64,000 bases of DNA. Source: Rhodobacteraceae bacterium Araon29 (GTDB lineage: Bacteria; Pseudomonadota; Alphaproteobacteria; Rhodobacterales; Rhodobacteraceae). The DNA lies in contig CP046865.1 of assembly GCA_039640505.1 (NCBI GenBank), positions 2,967,501 through 3,031,500 on the forward strand, read 5' to 3'. Positions 25,126 through 33,775 of this stretch are shown here, piece after piece (the first letter of the stretch is position 1; each line of letters opens with the position of its first letter). The notes beneath the pieces were generated by a model. The model saw only the letters and a list, made by a program, of their open reading frames with translations. It had not been told where the DNA came from and made no database searches. A program made the position numbers and the translations under genes.

Positions 25126-25173
25126 TGTCCTATTTGATGCTCGTGGTGTCCTGATGTTCTCTCTGGATGTCCT
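25126..25173. promoter_or_regulatory. Three TGTCCT direct repeats at exact 21-bp spacing
   Basis: TGTCCT occurs at 25126-25131, 25147-25152 and 25168-25173, each 21 bases apart (two helical turns), in the gap between the AraC-type regulator and the divergent hydrolase. A reverse-oriented AGGAC follows near 25187. Same-face direct repeats at 21 bp are the arrangement used by AraC at its araI half-sites, so this is a candidate operator. The assignment is inferred from pattern and position only. Confidence 0.5.
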
Positions 25174-25272
25174 AGATAACGATTAAGGACCCCAAAACGG
25201 CAATTACACTGTTGTTATTATTACATTTAAACTGACTTTAAGCTCATGAATATATTGAATTGGAGTAACAAA

Positions 25273-26313
25273 ATGAAGTTCAGATCATTAATATACACGC
25301 TATTGATATTTACGCTAGAGTCTGCGTCAGCACAGGCAGAAACAGCACAGCATCAAACCGGCCTTATCACCCTAAAGATCACGTCGCCGGACAGCAGTCG
25401 CCATTTAAATGGTTACATTTGGTATCCAACCCATCAGCAAACTGGCGCCCAAAGCGCCCATGGAAATGCGGTTTGGGAAAACATCAGCGTCATTCCAAAT
25501 GCTCAACCCATTGATGGGAAATTGCCTTTGTTCATCTTTTCACATGGCATGTTTGGCAATGCCAGAAATCAAGCGTGGCTGGCTTCGGCGCTTAGTCAAT
25601 CGGGTTATTTTGTAGCCGCCATCAATCACCCCGGAACCTCAACATTTCTGCGTGATGCCTATGACAGGCGTCAGCTTTGGAAGCGGCCGCAGGATATTTC
25701 AAGAACCATAGACCATATCATCAATCATCCCGATTTCGCCAAGCGCGTGGATGAAAACCGCATCTTTATGGCGGGCCATTCTTTGGGTGGATTTACCGCG
25801 GTTTTATTGGCCGGAGGACGCTACGACCCTGATAAGATTGCTACGCATTGTGTGCAATTTCCCCAAGATTTTATCTGTCGAATAGTAAAGGAATGGCGTA
25901 TTGCAAAAACAGCCGAGGACCAAAGCAAGATGTCTCAGGATCTGTCAGATTCAAGAATAGCAGGCTTTGCCGTTTTTGATCTTGGCGGCACACAAAGTTT
26001 TTCAACTGAAAGCCTTAGCAAAATCGAGCGCCCGCTTTTGGTTATTGGGGCAAAAGCCAATTACGCCAACATAAATCTCGATGGTGAATCCCGCGCTTTG
26101 GTTGCAGCGCTTCCAGCGCAGTCTAAGCGCTATCTAGAACCGGAAGGGCTGTCACATTTTGACTTTCTTGGGGTCTGTACGGATCAGGCATTGGATATTT
26201 TGAAAGCAGAAGACCCCGAGGACGTGTTTGTCTGCGAAAACGGTGGGGACGCACGCCGCGAAAAACATCAAATGCTAACCCAAGCTGTGCTCAATTTTTT
26301 TGAAAATCTCTAA
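25273..26313 (+). CDS. Secreted alpha/beta hydrolase
   Basis: A 346-residue hydrolase with an N-terminal signal peptide (about residues 1-25, ending near SAQAETA). The start at ATG 25273 has GGAG seven bases upstream; an earlier in-frame ATG at 25246 does not. The nucleophile elbow is GHSLGGFTA, an oxyanion region FIFSHGMFGNARNQAW lies before it, and a late His is in EGLSHFDFLG. This resembles the dienelactone hydrolase/PAF-acetylhydrolase group, so an ester or lactone substrate in the periplasm is likely. Cysteines in THCVQFPQDFICR, GVCTDQ and FVCENG may form disulfides. It diverges from the membrane AraC regulator, which probably controls it. Confidence 0.85.
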   Translation: MKFRSLIYTLLIFTLESASAQAETAQHQTGLITLKITSPDSSRHLNGYIWYPTHQQTGAQSAHGNAVWENISVIPNAQPIDGKLPLFIFSHGMFGNARNQAWLASALSQSGYFVAAINHPGTSTFLRDAYDRRQLWKRPQDISRTIDHIINHPDFAKRVDENRIFMAGHSLGGFTAVLLAGGRYDPDKIATHCVQFPQDFICRIVKEWRIAKTAEDQSKMSQDLSDSRIAGFAVFDLGGTQSFSTESLSKIERPLLVIGAKANYANINLDGESRALVAALPAQSKRYLEPEGLSHFDFLGVCTDQALDILKAEDPEDVFVCENGGDARREKHQMLTQAVLNFFENL

Positions 26314-26333
26314 GGTGGCAACCACAAAATTAA

Positions 26334-26367
26334 AACCAACACCGCCGAATGACATGCAGTGTTGGTT
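26334..26367. terminator. Hairpin between convergent hydrolase genes
   Basis: AACCAACAC (26334-26342) pairs perfectly with GTGTTGGTT (26359-26367) across 16 bases. On the minus strand the stem is followed by TTAATTTT, a moderate T-rich tail. It lies between two convergent hydrolase genes and may end transcription from both. Confidence 0.5.
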
Positions 26368-26403
26368 CTTTGAAACCTCGCAAACACGGGGATTTTACTT
26401 ATT

Positions 26404-27213
26404 CTAGATCGTATCTGCCCAAAACCCATCAATCGCCTGTGCGGTCTCGGCCGCATGGGTGATTGGCACCATATGGCCCGCGCCACCAATTACCGCGCGC
26501 TGCGTCTGCGGCAATCGATTTTGCAGCGCGGTATTTACGGCCCCTGCACTAGGGTGCGACGCAGCCCCTTCAATCAACAGCACTGGCACATCAACAGAGG
26601 CCAACCGGCCAGGTTTTGAAAACCCGTAACGATCTCCGATTACGTTATGCTCGCCCGCTTTGATCATACCAATTTTATCGATCATCGTCTGCTTCGCGCG
26701 CGGCGGCACATCTTCCCAGCGGCGACCATCACCCCACATGCGGGAAAACTCGCGCGCTGCGGTTTCCAGATCACCGCGCTGCCAAGCCTCTTCGAACCCT
26801 TGATGATCTTGGGCATAAAGAGCTTTAAGCTCTGGATTGTCAGCAAAGGCAAGATTGATCAGCACCGGCTCGATCAGTACCAGTGAGCGTACCATTTTTG
26901 GCAGTTCAAGTGCTAGCCTCAGTGCAATTGTGCCGCCGTACGAGTGCCCGATCAAATCCATCGGCTGATCCAGAAAAGTTTTTGCAATCTCTGTGCCAAT
27001 AGTATGAAAATCACCTTGCTCGTGCCAGGGCGCAGATTTGCCATGTCCGGGCAAGTCAAAGGCGATAAAACGTTGGGCAGAGCCAAGATGTTCCGTCAGC
27101 CCACGCCATGCACCCGCGTTGCCCATGGTGCAATGCAGCATTAAAACCGGTCTGCCATCCCCTTCCGAGTGCGTATAGTGGGTCAAATGCCCAGCGCGGT
27201 TTTCAATTGGCAT
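26404..27213 (-). CDS. Alpha/beta hydrolase
   Basis: A 269-residue cytosolic alpha/beta-hydrolase-fold enzyme. The oxyanion segment HCTMGNAGAWRGL is at about residues 27-39. FDLPGHGKSAPW is followed by the nucleophile elbow GHSYGG (Ser at about 93), an Asp region near VPVLLIEGAAS, and the catalytic His in GGAGHMVPITH. There is no signal peptide. Its ATG overlaps the stop of the upstream HCCA-isomerase-like gene as TAATG, so they form a two-gene operon. That pairing hints at degradation of an aromatic or related compound, but the substrate is unknown. Confidence 0.85.
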   Translation of the reverse strand: MPIENRAGHLTHYTHSEGDGRPVLMLHCTMGNAGAWRGLTEHLGSAQRFIAFDLPGHGKSAPWHEQGDFHTIGTEIAKTFLDQPMDLIGHSYGGTIALRLALELPKMVRSLVLIEPVLINLAFADNPELKALYAQDHQGFEEAWQRGDLETAAREFSRMWGDGRRWEDVPPRAKQTMIDKIGMIKAGEHNVIGDRYGFSKPGRLASVDVPVLLIEGAASHPSAGAVNTALQNRLPQTQRAVIGGAGHMVPITHAAETAQAIDGFWADTI

Positions 27214-27812
27214 TAAAGCGCACCAGACAAATGTGCATCAAGATCGTCAAGCCGGTCCTGCCCCCAAAAACGTTGGTCCCCATCAACAATATAAAACGGG
27301 GCACCAAACGCGCCAGCGTTCACCGCTGCTTCGAGATTGGCGGCATATTCTTCGGCCCCTTGCAACAAACCGCCGGCCGCCAGCGCAGGGTCAAATCCCG
27401 CCGCTGTCAGACAGTCGCGGATGACATCATCTTCGGCGATATTGCGATCTTCGGCCCAGCAGGCACGGGTCATCGCATGAACCAATGTGCCCAGATCACC
27501 ACCGCCATTGTTTTTGGCCGCAATAAAGGCATACGAGGCCGGTGCCTGATTGGTTGGCCAATGCGCAGGGTTCAAATTTATGGGCAGAGCTAGTTTTTTT
27601 GCCTGACGTGTAAGTTCTTGCAATCGATACTCACGACGGCTGATGTGGCGCTCTTTAGGGACCAAACCGCCTGTGCGTGAAAACAGCGCCGCCACATCCA
27701 GTGGCCGATAGATAATATCGGCACTGTGGCGCGCTGCTATATCGCTTAATCTTTCGCCCGCAAGATAGGTGTAGGGCGAAATAACCGAAAAATAATACTC
27801 AATTGTTGGCAA
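27213..27812 (-). CDS. 2-hydroxychromene-2-carboxylate isomerase-like (DsbA-fold, GST kappa class)
   Basis: A DsbA-fold protein of about 199 residues resembling HCCA isomerase and kappa-class glutathione transferase. EYYFSVISPYTYLAGERL at the start holds the Ser equivalent of the active site. KLALPINLNPAHWPTNQ and FGAPFYIVDGDQRFWGQDRLDDL match the family's later motifs. I prefer a TTG start at 27812, because AGGAG lies seven bases upstream and relatives begin near this point. An ATG at 27830 is in frame but lacks a good site. The naphthalene-pathway reaction is not implied, since many paralogues have other roles. It is cotranscribed with a hydrolase. Confidence 0.82.
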   Translation of the reverse strand: MPTIEYYFSVISPYTYLAGERLSDIAARHSADIIYRPLDVAALFSRTGGLVPKERHISRREYRLQELTRQAKKLALPINLNPAHWPTNQAPASYAFIAAKNNGGGDLGTLVHAMTRACWAEDRNIAEDDVIRDCLTAAGFDPALAAGGLLQGAEEYAANLEAAVNAGAFGAPFYIVDGDQRFWGQDRLDDLDAHLSGAL

Positions 27813-27914
27813 ATTCTCTCTCCTGCGCATCCACCACTTTGCCAGACGATAACGTCATGCTAAGCGGTGTCAACGTCACGAATCTGTCACATAGTGCATC
27901 TGGGGAAAAGTTAT

Positions 27915-28934
27915 ATGCCAACTATCACTGAACCGAAGCTAATCTCGGGAAACGCAAACCTGTCTTTAGCCAAAGCTATTTCGCGGCGCATGTCGCTTCA
28001 TCGCGGCCTTAACGTGGGCTTGGTAGATGCCCGCGTTGAACGGTTCAACGATCAAGAAATCTTTGTCGAGGTTTATGAAAACGTGCGCGGCGAGGATATG
28101 TTTATCATCCAGTCCACATCAAATCCTGCCAATGATAACCTGATGGAACTTCTGATTATGGCCGATGCCTTGCGGCGGTCTTCGGCCAGCCGGATCACCG
28201 CGGTTATTCCCTATTTTGGATATGCACGGCAGGACCGTAGATCAAAAGCCCGGACCCCAATCAGTGCCAAGCTGGTGGCCAATATGCTGGTTGAGGCCGG
28301 CATCGAGCGGGTGCTGACCATGGATTTACACGCAGCACAAATTCAGGGATTTTTCGATATTCCGGTGGACAACCTCTATGCCTCGCCAATTTTCGCTTTG
28401 GATATTATGCACCAGTTCAAAGGTCAGCTTGATGATGTGATGGTTGTATCGCCAGACGTGGGCGGTGTAGCCCGCGTACGAGAGTTGGCTAAACGGATCA
28501 GCGCACCACTTTCCATCGTGGACAAACGCCGTGAAAAACACGGTGAAGTGGCTGAGATGACCGTGATTGGAAACGTTGAAGGCAAAAAATGTATCATTGT
28601 AGATGATATTTGCGACACTGCTGGCACGCTGTGCAAAGCGGCCGAAGTTTTGCTTGAAAACGGTGCCTCGGAAGTTCACTCATACATCACCCACGGGGTC
28701 TTATCTGGCCCTGCGGTCGAACGGATTTCAAAATCAGTAATGAAATCACTGGTGATCACCGATTCCATCGAAGCCAGCGATCCAGTGAAAGCCGCACCAA
28801 ACATTCGCATTGTGCCTACAGCGCCCATGTTTGCCCAGGCAATCTTGAATAGTTGGAACGGCACATCGGTGTCTTCACTGTTTGAAACCGATACACTAGA
28901 TGCGATTTATGACGGGCATTTCTTTAACTCTTGA
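27915..28934 (+). CDS. prs: Ribose-phosphate pyrophosphokinase
   Basis: Makes PRPP from ribose 5-phosphate and ATP, feeding nucleotide, histidine and tryptophan synthesis. The family motifs are all visible: [26 protein letters not shown], the ATP-site loop [52 protein letters not shown] and the PRPP loop [19 protein letters not shown] start it at ATG 27915, after GGGGA, because the conserved N-terminus begins there. A GTG 48 bases earlier is in frame but would add unlike residues. The 339-residue length is slightly above the usual 310-320, owing to a C-terminal extension. A strong terminator follows. Confidence 0.97.
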   Translation: MPTITEPKLISGNANLSLAKAISRRMSLHRGLNVGLVDARVERFNDQEIFVEVYENVRGEDMFIIQSTSNPANDNLMELLIMADALRRSSASRITAVIPYFGYARQDRRSKARTPISAKLVANMLVEAGIERVLTMDLHAAQIQGFFDIPVDNLYASPIFALDIMHQFKGQLDDVMVVSPDVGGVARVRELAKRISAPLSIVDKRREKHGEVAEMTVIGNVEGKKCIIVDDICDTAGTLCKAAEVLLENGASEVHSYITHGVLSGPAVERISKSVMKSLVITDSIEASDPVKAAPNIRIVPTAPMFAQAILNSWNGTSVSSLFETDTLDAIYDGHFFNS

Positions 28935-28968
28935 GGTATGTGGGCAAAAAACCCTAACCAACAAAAAA

Positions 28969-29000
28969 ACGGGCTCCTGCAAACAGGGGCCCGTTACCTT
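28969..29000. terminator. Bidirectional intrinsic terminator between prs and amtB
   Basis: ACGGGCTCCTG (28969-28979) pairs with CAGGGGCCCGT (28984-28994), with one T-G wobble and a 4-base loop. On the plus strand it is followed by TACCTTTTTAA; on the minus strand by a run of seven T. It therefore serves both prs and the convergent amtB, more strongly for amtB. Confidence 0.85.
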
Positions 29001-29017
29001 TTTAAGTCAACTGAAGT

Positions 29018-30349
29018 TTAGCCGCGGCCAAACTCTGGATAGGCTTCCATACCCAGTTCGGACATGTCCAAGCCGTTCACCTCATCATCTTCGCTGACGC
29101 GGATACCGATGGTTGAGCGCAGCACGAACCAGACAATACCGGACGCGATGACCACAAAGATACCAACCACAATGATGGAATAAAGCTGGGTGACCAGCGA
29201 AGCATCAGAGTTGGTGAAGACCACAGCGATTGTGCCCCAGATACCAGCAAACAAGTGTACTGGGATCGCGCCAACCACATCGTCGATTTTGAAGCGGTCA
29301 AGCATTGGCACTGTGAGTACCACGATAACACCACCCACGGCGCCAATTAGCGTCGCTGCACCAAGGCTTGGGGTCAGCGGCTCAGCCGTGATTGACACCA
29401 GACCAGCCAACGCACCGTTCAAAACCATCGTGAGGTCAGGCTTCTTGTACAGCAGCTGTGATAGGATCAAAGCCGCAACTGCACCGCCGGCTGCTGCCGT
29501 GTTGGTGTTGCTAAAGATCCGGCTGATATCGGCCACATTGCCCGCAGTATCCATATAAAGCTGAGAACCACCGTTGAAGCCAAACCAACCAAGCCACAGG
29601 ATAAATGTACCCAAAGTTGCTAGCGTCAGATTAGAGCCAGGGATCGGGACGGTTTTGCCTTCTTTGGTGTATTTGCCAATCCGTGGGCCAAGGATGATCG
29701 CGCCTGTCAGCGCAGCCCAGCCACCAACTGAGTGCACAACAGTTGATCCAGCAAAATCCAAGAAGCCCATGGCATCAAGGAAGCCGCCGCCCCATTTCCA
29801 GCTGGCTTGGATCGGGTAGATCACAGATGTGAGCAAAATGGTAAAGGCTAAAAATGGCCAGAGCTTGATCCGCTCAGCCAAGGCGCCGGAAACGATCGAC
29901 GCTGTTGCCGCACAAAACATCAGCTGGAAGAAAAAGTCAGACCCAACAGATGCGTAGGTAAGATCAGGCTCTTCGCCGGCCAGTCCAACGGCTTCAAGCG
30001 CTGTTATGCTAAAGCCACCAAGCATGCCTTCGATACTCCAGCCATCTCCAGGATACATCAGGTTATAGCCGATCAGGTAGTAAAAGATCGACGCCAGAGA
30101 AAACAGCCCAATATTTTTCGTGAGCTGCATGGTGACGTTCTTTGACCGCACTAGACCGGCCTCGAGCATGGCGAAGCCTGCCGCCATCCAAAACACCAAA
30201 AATCCAGCGACGAGGAACATGAATGTGGTGAAAATAAAGCCAATCTCACCGTTAAGTGGCGTGACATCAGCCTCTTGTGCCAAGCCGAGTGTCGGAAGGC
30301 AAACTGCCAGCATTGCGCCAGCGAGAGTGAATGTTCTTTTGGTAAACAT
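29018..30349 (-). CDS. amtB: Ammonium transporter AmtB
   Basis: A 443-residue Amt/Rh channel for ammonium uptake in the inner membrane. A signal peptide (about residues 1-24, ending LGLAQEA) precedes eleven helices, as in other proteobacterial AmtB proteins. Visible signatures are FWMAAGFAMLEAGLVRSKN, FDFAGSTVVHSVGGWAALTGAIILGPRIGKY (twin-His pore and family signature, here beginning FLDFAGS) and the second pore His in PVHLFAGIWGT. The C-terminal tail carries the P-II contact region. It lies 18 bases after glnK and is presumably induced with it under nitrogen limitation. Confidence 0.97.
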   Translation of the reverse strand: MFTKRTFTLAGAMLAVCLPTLGLAQEADVTPLNGEIGFIFTTFMFLVAGFLVFWMAAGFAMLEAGLVRSKNVTMQLTKNIGLFSLASIFYYLIGYNLMYPGDGWSIEGMLGGFSITALEAVGLAGEEPDLTYASVGSDFFFQLMFCAATASIVSGALAERIKLWPFLAFTILLTSVIYPIQASWKWGGGFLDAMGFLDFAGSTVVHSVGGWAALTGAIILGPRIGKYTKEGKTVPIPGSNLTLATLGTFILWLGWFGFNGGSQLYMDTAGNVADISRIFSNTNTAAAGGAVAALILSQLLYKKPDLTMVLNGALAGLVSITAEPLTPSLGAATLIGAVGGVIVVLTVPMLDRFKIDDVVGAIPVHLFAGIWGTIAVVFTNSDASLVTQLYSIIVVGIFVVIASGIVWFVLRSTIGIRVSEDDEVNGLDMSELGMEAYPEFGRG

Positions 30350-30367
30350 TGTTCAAGGGTTCCTTTG

Positions 30368-30706
30368 TTAGATAGCCTCTGGACCGGACTCGCCGGTGCG
30401 CACTCTGACGGTCTGTGCGACATCAAGAACAAAAATCTTGCCATCGCCAATTTTGCCCGTTTGAGCAGTTTTCATTATGGTTTCGACGACTTGGTCAGCC
30501 GATGCGCTCTCAACCACAATTTCGAGTTTGATTTTGGGAACAAAATTCACCGCATATTCCGCCCCGCGATAGATTTCGGTATGTCCAGATTGGGCACCAA
30601 AACCTTTTATTTCCGACACCATCATCCCCCGAACACCAATCTCGGTCAGCGCTTCGCGCACATCTTCGAGTTTGAACGGTTTGATGGCTGCAATGATCAA
30701 TTTCAC
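30368..30706 (-). CDS. glnK: Nitrogen regulatory protein P-II (GlnK)
   Basis: A 112-residue P-II signal protein that binds ATP/ADP and 2-oxoglutarate and blocks AmtB when nitrogen is plentiful. The start is GTG 30706, with GGAAGG upstream; a longer reading from 30919 adds 71 unrelated residues and is rejected. The T-loop holds the uridylylation site Tyr51 in RGAEYAVNF, and the B-loop is KTAQTGKIGDGKIFV near residues 79-93. Because it is encoded directly before amtB it is named GlnK rather than GlnB. The pair forms a classic glnK-amtB operon, normally under NtrC control. Confidence 0.96.
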   Translation of the reverse strand: MKLIIAAIKPFKLEDVREALTEIGVRGMMVSEIKGFGAQSGHTEIYRGAEYAVNFVPKIKLEIVVESASADQVVETIMKTAQTGKIGDGKIFVLDVAQTVRVRTGESGPEAI

Positions 30707-30833
30707 CGTGTTTTCCTTCCTTAGTCGGGCCAATGAATGGCCAAATTGAGAAACGTTGCGAGCCCACAAAAGTGCTGCTGGTTTTAAAAGGGAAGGAGAG
30801 CCAGGGGTAAAATTAGTCAAAAATATGGCAAAA

Positions 30834-30850
30834 GCGCATATTTTTTGCGC
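30834..30850 (-). promoter_or_regulatory. Possible NtrC-type operator upstream of glnK-amtB
   Basis: GCGCA (30834-30838) and TGCGC (30846-30850) form a 17-base dyad with an AT-only centre, about 130 bases upstream of the glnK start. Length and symmetry resemble NtrC enhancer sites (arms GCAC/GTGC in enterics), but the arms differ by one base from the enteric consensus. The call rests on gene context. Confidence 0.35.
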
Positions 30851-30977
30851 ATTTATGTTATTTTGATTATTTTTTAATCTTAAACGGAATGAAATTACCG
30901 GACGAAATGCCCTAAACAAGCAGACAAAAGCCGACTATGCTGCGCAAAACAAAGACGCCTTGAGGCTTTACAAATAC

Positions 30978-33140
30978 ATGGCAGGCACCCGTAAACCGAC
31001 CAAACAATTGGTCGCCGACAATCGATATCCGAAGCGCCGCGGCGCTGGCGGCGCACCAAAAGTGAGCGCCTCTAAAAAAACAAGCCGGTCACCGAAGCAG
31101 AAGCCGAAAGGCAATATGATAACTCGGTTCATCAAATGGGTGCTGCGGTTGATTTGGAAATTGATATGGGCGGTGCTGTGGCGCACCGGCCTAACCATTG
31201 CTGTGCTGGTTTGTCTTGCAATCGGCTATGTGTGGTTCAGCCTGCCACCCGTAGGCGAGCTTTTGGATGGCCGAGCGCGGGGCTCTGTTACCCTGCTTGA
31301 TTATCAAGACGAGATTTTTGCCTGGCGCGGGGATCAATTCGGCGGTGTTATCAATGCAAAGACAGTTTCTCCCCATTTAAAAAATGCGGTTGTCGCAACA
31401 GAGGACAAACGCTTTTATCGCCATTTTGGTCTAAGCCCACGCGGCATTGCAAGCGCAGTCCGGATAAACCTAAGCGAAGGCCGCGGGCCGCTATCCGGTC
31501 ATGGCGGATCAACAATCACCCAACAGTCTGCAAAATTGCTGTGCCTCGGCGTGCCCTATGACCAAAACCGCTGGGCCAGCGAACGCGCCTATGAAGCCGA
31601 TTGCCGCCAAGGGTCTCTATGGCGCAAAGTGAAAGAAGCGATCTATGCGCTCGCGATGGAGGCCAAATACAGCAAAGACGACATATTGACGATTTACCTA
31701 AACCGGGCCTTTCTGGGCGCAGGCGCTCGCGGATTTGAGGCTGCTGCACAGCGCTACTTTGGCCGGTCGGCGGCCGATGTTAGCCCAGCAGAAGCCGCCA
31801 TGCTTGCCGGTTTGCTAGTGGCCCCGACCCGCTATGCCCCAACCAACAATCTGATACGGTCGCAAAACCGCGCCGGAGTGATTATCGGCCTGATGGAAGA
31901 GCAGTCCTATCTCAGCGCGCAAGAAGCCGCAGCCGCACGGCAAAAACCTGCCGTGCTATCGCCCGCAGCCGAAGCCAATGCAGGTGGATACTTTGCAGAT
32001 TGGGTGATGGAAAGCGGGCCACTTTTCTTTACCCGCAATACCACCGAAGATGTGAAGATTAAAACCACGCTCGATCCTACCATCCAAAGGGCGGCGGAAG
32101 AGGCACTTGAGTATGTTTTCAAAGATCTGGTCAAAACAGGATCCGAAGCGCAGGCCGCGATCGTGGTCATGTCGGCTGATGGCGCCGTGCGCGCGATGGT
32201 GGGCGGGCGTAAGCTAAAAGTCTCCGGGGCTTTTAACCGCGCCACCCAAGCCCTGCGCCAAACCGGTTCGGCTTTTAAGCCTTTCGTCTATGCCACCGCG
32301 CTGGAACTAGGTTACTCACCGCTCGACATGCTTGAGGACAGCCCCCTAACGCTAACAATCCCCGGTTCAGGCGATTGGAGCCCCAAAAACTACTCAGAAG
32401 AGTTTTTGGGCCAGGTCACCTTAAGCGAAGCTCTCACCAAATCCCTCAACATTCCAGCCGTACGTCTTTCAGAAGCTGTTGGCCGCGAAAATGTGCGCAT
32501 AGTGGCCGCTGACTTTGGCCTTGGAACCGATCTGGCAGAAGGTCCGGCGATTGCGCTTGGGGTGTCGGAGGCAACGCTTATTGATATGGTCGGCGCGTAT
32601 GCCGGAATTTTAAATGGTGGCTCGGCAGTCACCCCCTATGGCTTGCTTGAGCTTCGCTTGAACGAGGACAATGAACCTGTAATGGGGGCCGGCGGCGGCA
32701 TCGGGGAAAGAGTGATCCGGCAATCTGCTGCTGAGCAGCTGGTCTATATGATGGAAAAAGTTGTCGACGAGGGTACCGGGCAACGCGCCGGGCTTGAGGG
32801 CTGGCAAGTGGCGGGCAAAACCGGCACCACGCAAGCGGCCCGAGATGCCTGGTTTATCGGCTTTACTGCCGATTATGTGGCAGGCGTTTGGATGGGCTAT
32901 GATGACAACCGGCCCCTTACGGCGGTCACTGGCGGCGGACTACCTGCACAGATCTGGCATGAAACCATGACCCGAGTACATCAAACGGATATGCCAAAGC
33001 CACTGCCGATGTCTGCACCGCAGCCGCCGGGCGGGCCCGCGCCCACAGGGGGATTTTTCAATCGCAATGGTACCGGTGAGCAGGATCGCCCAAGAGGTGC
33101 AATCAATACCCTTTTACGCCGCTTGCTTGGCAGCCCTTAA
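30978..33140 (+). CDS. Class A penicillin-binding protein (PBP1A family)
   Basis: A bifunctional peptidoglycan synthase of about 720 residues. A basic N-terminal cytoplasmic stretch rich in Lys and Arg is followed by one membrane helix (about 75-95). The glycosyltransferase domain (GT51) has VVATEDKRFYRHFG with the catalytic Glu and GGSTITQQSAKLL. The transpeptidase domain shows RQTGSAFKPF (SxxK), SLNIPAVRLSE in the SxN position and VAGKTGTTQAARDAWFIG (KTG). A Pro/Gly-rich tail ends the protein. I start at ATG 30978; an in-frame TTG lies 18 bases earlier. It stands alone between the divergent glnK operon and convergent mlaC. Confidence 0.94.
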   Translation: MAGTRKPTKQLVADNRYPKRRGAGGAPKVSASKKTSRSPKQKPKGNMITRFIKWVLRLIWKLIWAVLWRTGLTIAVLVCLAIGYVWFSLPPVGELLDGRARGSVTLLDYQDEIFAWRGDQFGGVINAKTVSPHLKNAVVATEDKRFYRHFGLSPRGIASAVRINLSEGRGPLSGHGGSTITQQSAKLLCLGVPYDQNRWASERAYEADCRQGSLWRKVKEAIYALAMEAKYSKDDILTIYLNRAFLGAGARGFEAAAQRYFGRSAADVSPAEAAMLAGLLVAPTRYAPTNNLIRSQNRAGVIIGLMEEQSYLSAQEAAAARQKPAVLSPAAEANAGGYFADWVMESGPLFFTRNTTEDVKIKTTLDPTIQRAAEEALEYVFKDLVKTGSEAQAAIVVMSADGAVRAMVGGRKLKVSGAFNRATQALRQTGSAFKPFVYATALELGYSPLDMLEDSPLTLTIPGSGDWSPKNYSEEFLGQVTLSEALTKSLNIPAVRLSEAVGRENVRIVAADFGLGTDLAEGPAIALGVSEATLIDMVGAYAGILNGGSAVTPYGLLELRLNEDNEPVMGAGGGIGERVIRQSAAEQLVYMMEKVVDEGTGQRAGLEGWQVAGKTGTTQAARDAWFIGFTADYVAGVWMGYDDNRPLTAVTGGGLPAQIWHETMTRVHQTDMPKPLPMSAPQPPGGPAPTGGFFNRNGTGEQDRPRGAINTLLRRLLGSP

Positions 33141-33160
33141 TTGCATCGCGGGCAGCAATT

Positions 33161-33775
33161 TTAACCCATTTTTTCCAGATCGGAAATCAGCGCCTTTAGA
33201 TCGCCGCGCCGTTGATCCAGCATCGCACCAATTTCTGTGCGCTCGGTCAGAAGCATATTGATACCTTCCATGAAGATATTGAAAAAAAGCGGCCGCCCTG
33301 AACGATCAGAGACCAAAAATATAAGCTCCATCTTCGAGCCGCCCCGAAACTCGACAATGGCCTTAACCTCATGAAAGCTTTTGACAGCTTTCGTTGACTT
33401 CACATCAATCCGGCCGCCGACAAATTCATTAAACTGCGCGCCATATTTACGCGAGAAGTAACTTGAAAAAGCGTCCGTGAAAGCCGCCATCTGAGCCGGG
33501 GATGCGCTGCGCGCGTCACGCCCCAGCGCATATCGCGCTATGGTTTTTACATCTGCGTAGCGCTGAAAAATTTTCTCGAAATCAGCCAGTATGGCAGGTT
33601 CACTTTGACCCGATTGAATAACCGTATTGATATCATCGACCACATTGCCAACAAGTTTTTTGGCTTGAGCTGTGCTGAGCGCCCAAACCGGCGCTGCCAC
33701 ATGAATGCACGCAGCCGCAAGCCCCAAAATTACAGTTCTGCGCTGCGGTTTATTCTTCTTCAAATATGTCGTCAT
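33161..33775 (-). CDS. MlaC-like phospholipid-binding periplasmic protein
   Basis: A 204-residue member of the MlaC/Ttg2D family, which ferries phospholipid between the MlaA outer-membrane complex and the inner-membrane MlaFEDB transporter. A signal peptide (about residues 13-32, ending APVWALS) is followed by the family fold with RYADVKTIARYALGRDARSASPAQMAAFTDAFSSYFSRKY, where the central ALGRDAR replaces the usual LGRYWR. The start is taken as ATG 33775, giving a 26-base overlap with the end of mlaA. Earlier in-frame starts would lie deep inside mlaA. The ABC transporter genes mlaFED are not in the window. Confidence 0.85.
   Translation of the reverse strand: MTTYLKKNKPQRRTVILGLAAACIHVAAPVWALSTAQAKKLVGNVVDDINTVIQSGQSEPAILADFEKIFQRYADVKTIARYALGRDARSASPAQMAAFTDAFSSYFSRKYGAQFNEFVGGRIDVKSTKAVKSFHEVKAIVEFRGGSKMELIFLVSDRSGRPLFFNIFMEGINMLLTERTEIGAMLDQRRGDLKALISDLEKMG

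Noticed and set aside
30728-30743. Minus-strand TGG-N10-GC resembling a sigma-54 promoter upstream of glnK
   Set aside because: It lies so close to the GTG start that the transcript would begin inside the ribosome-binding site. It is also part of a GGCCA/TGGCC palindrome that explains the match.
30707-30919. 71-codon in-frame extension of glnK
   Set aside because: The extra residues do not resemble P-II proteins, and a ribosome-binding site precedes the GTG at 30706.
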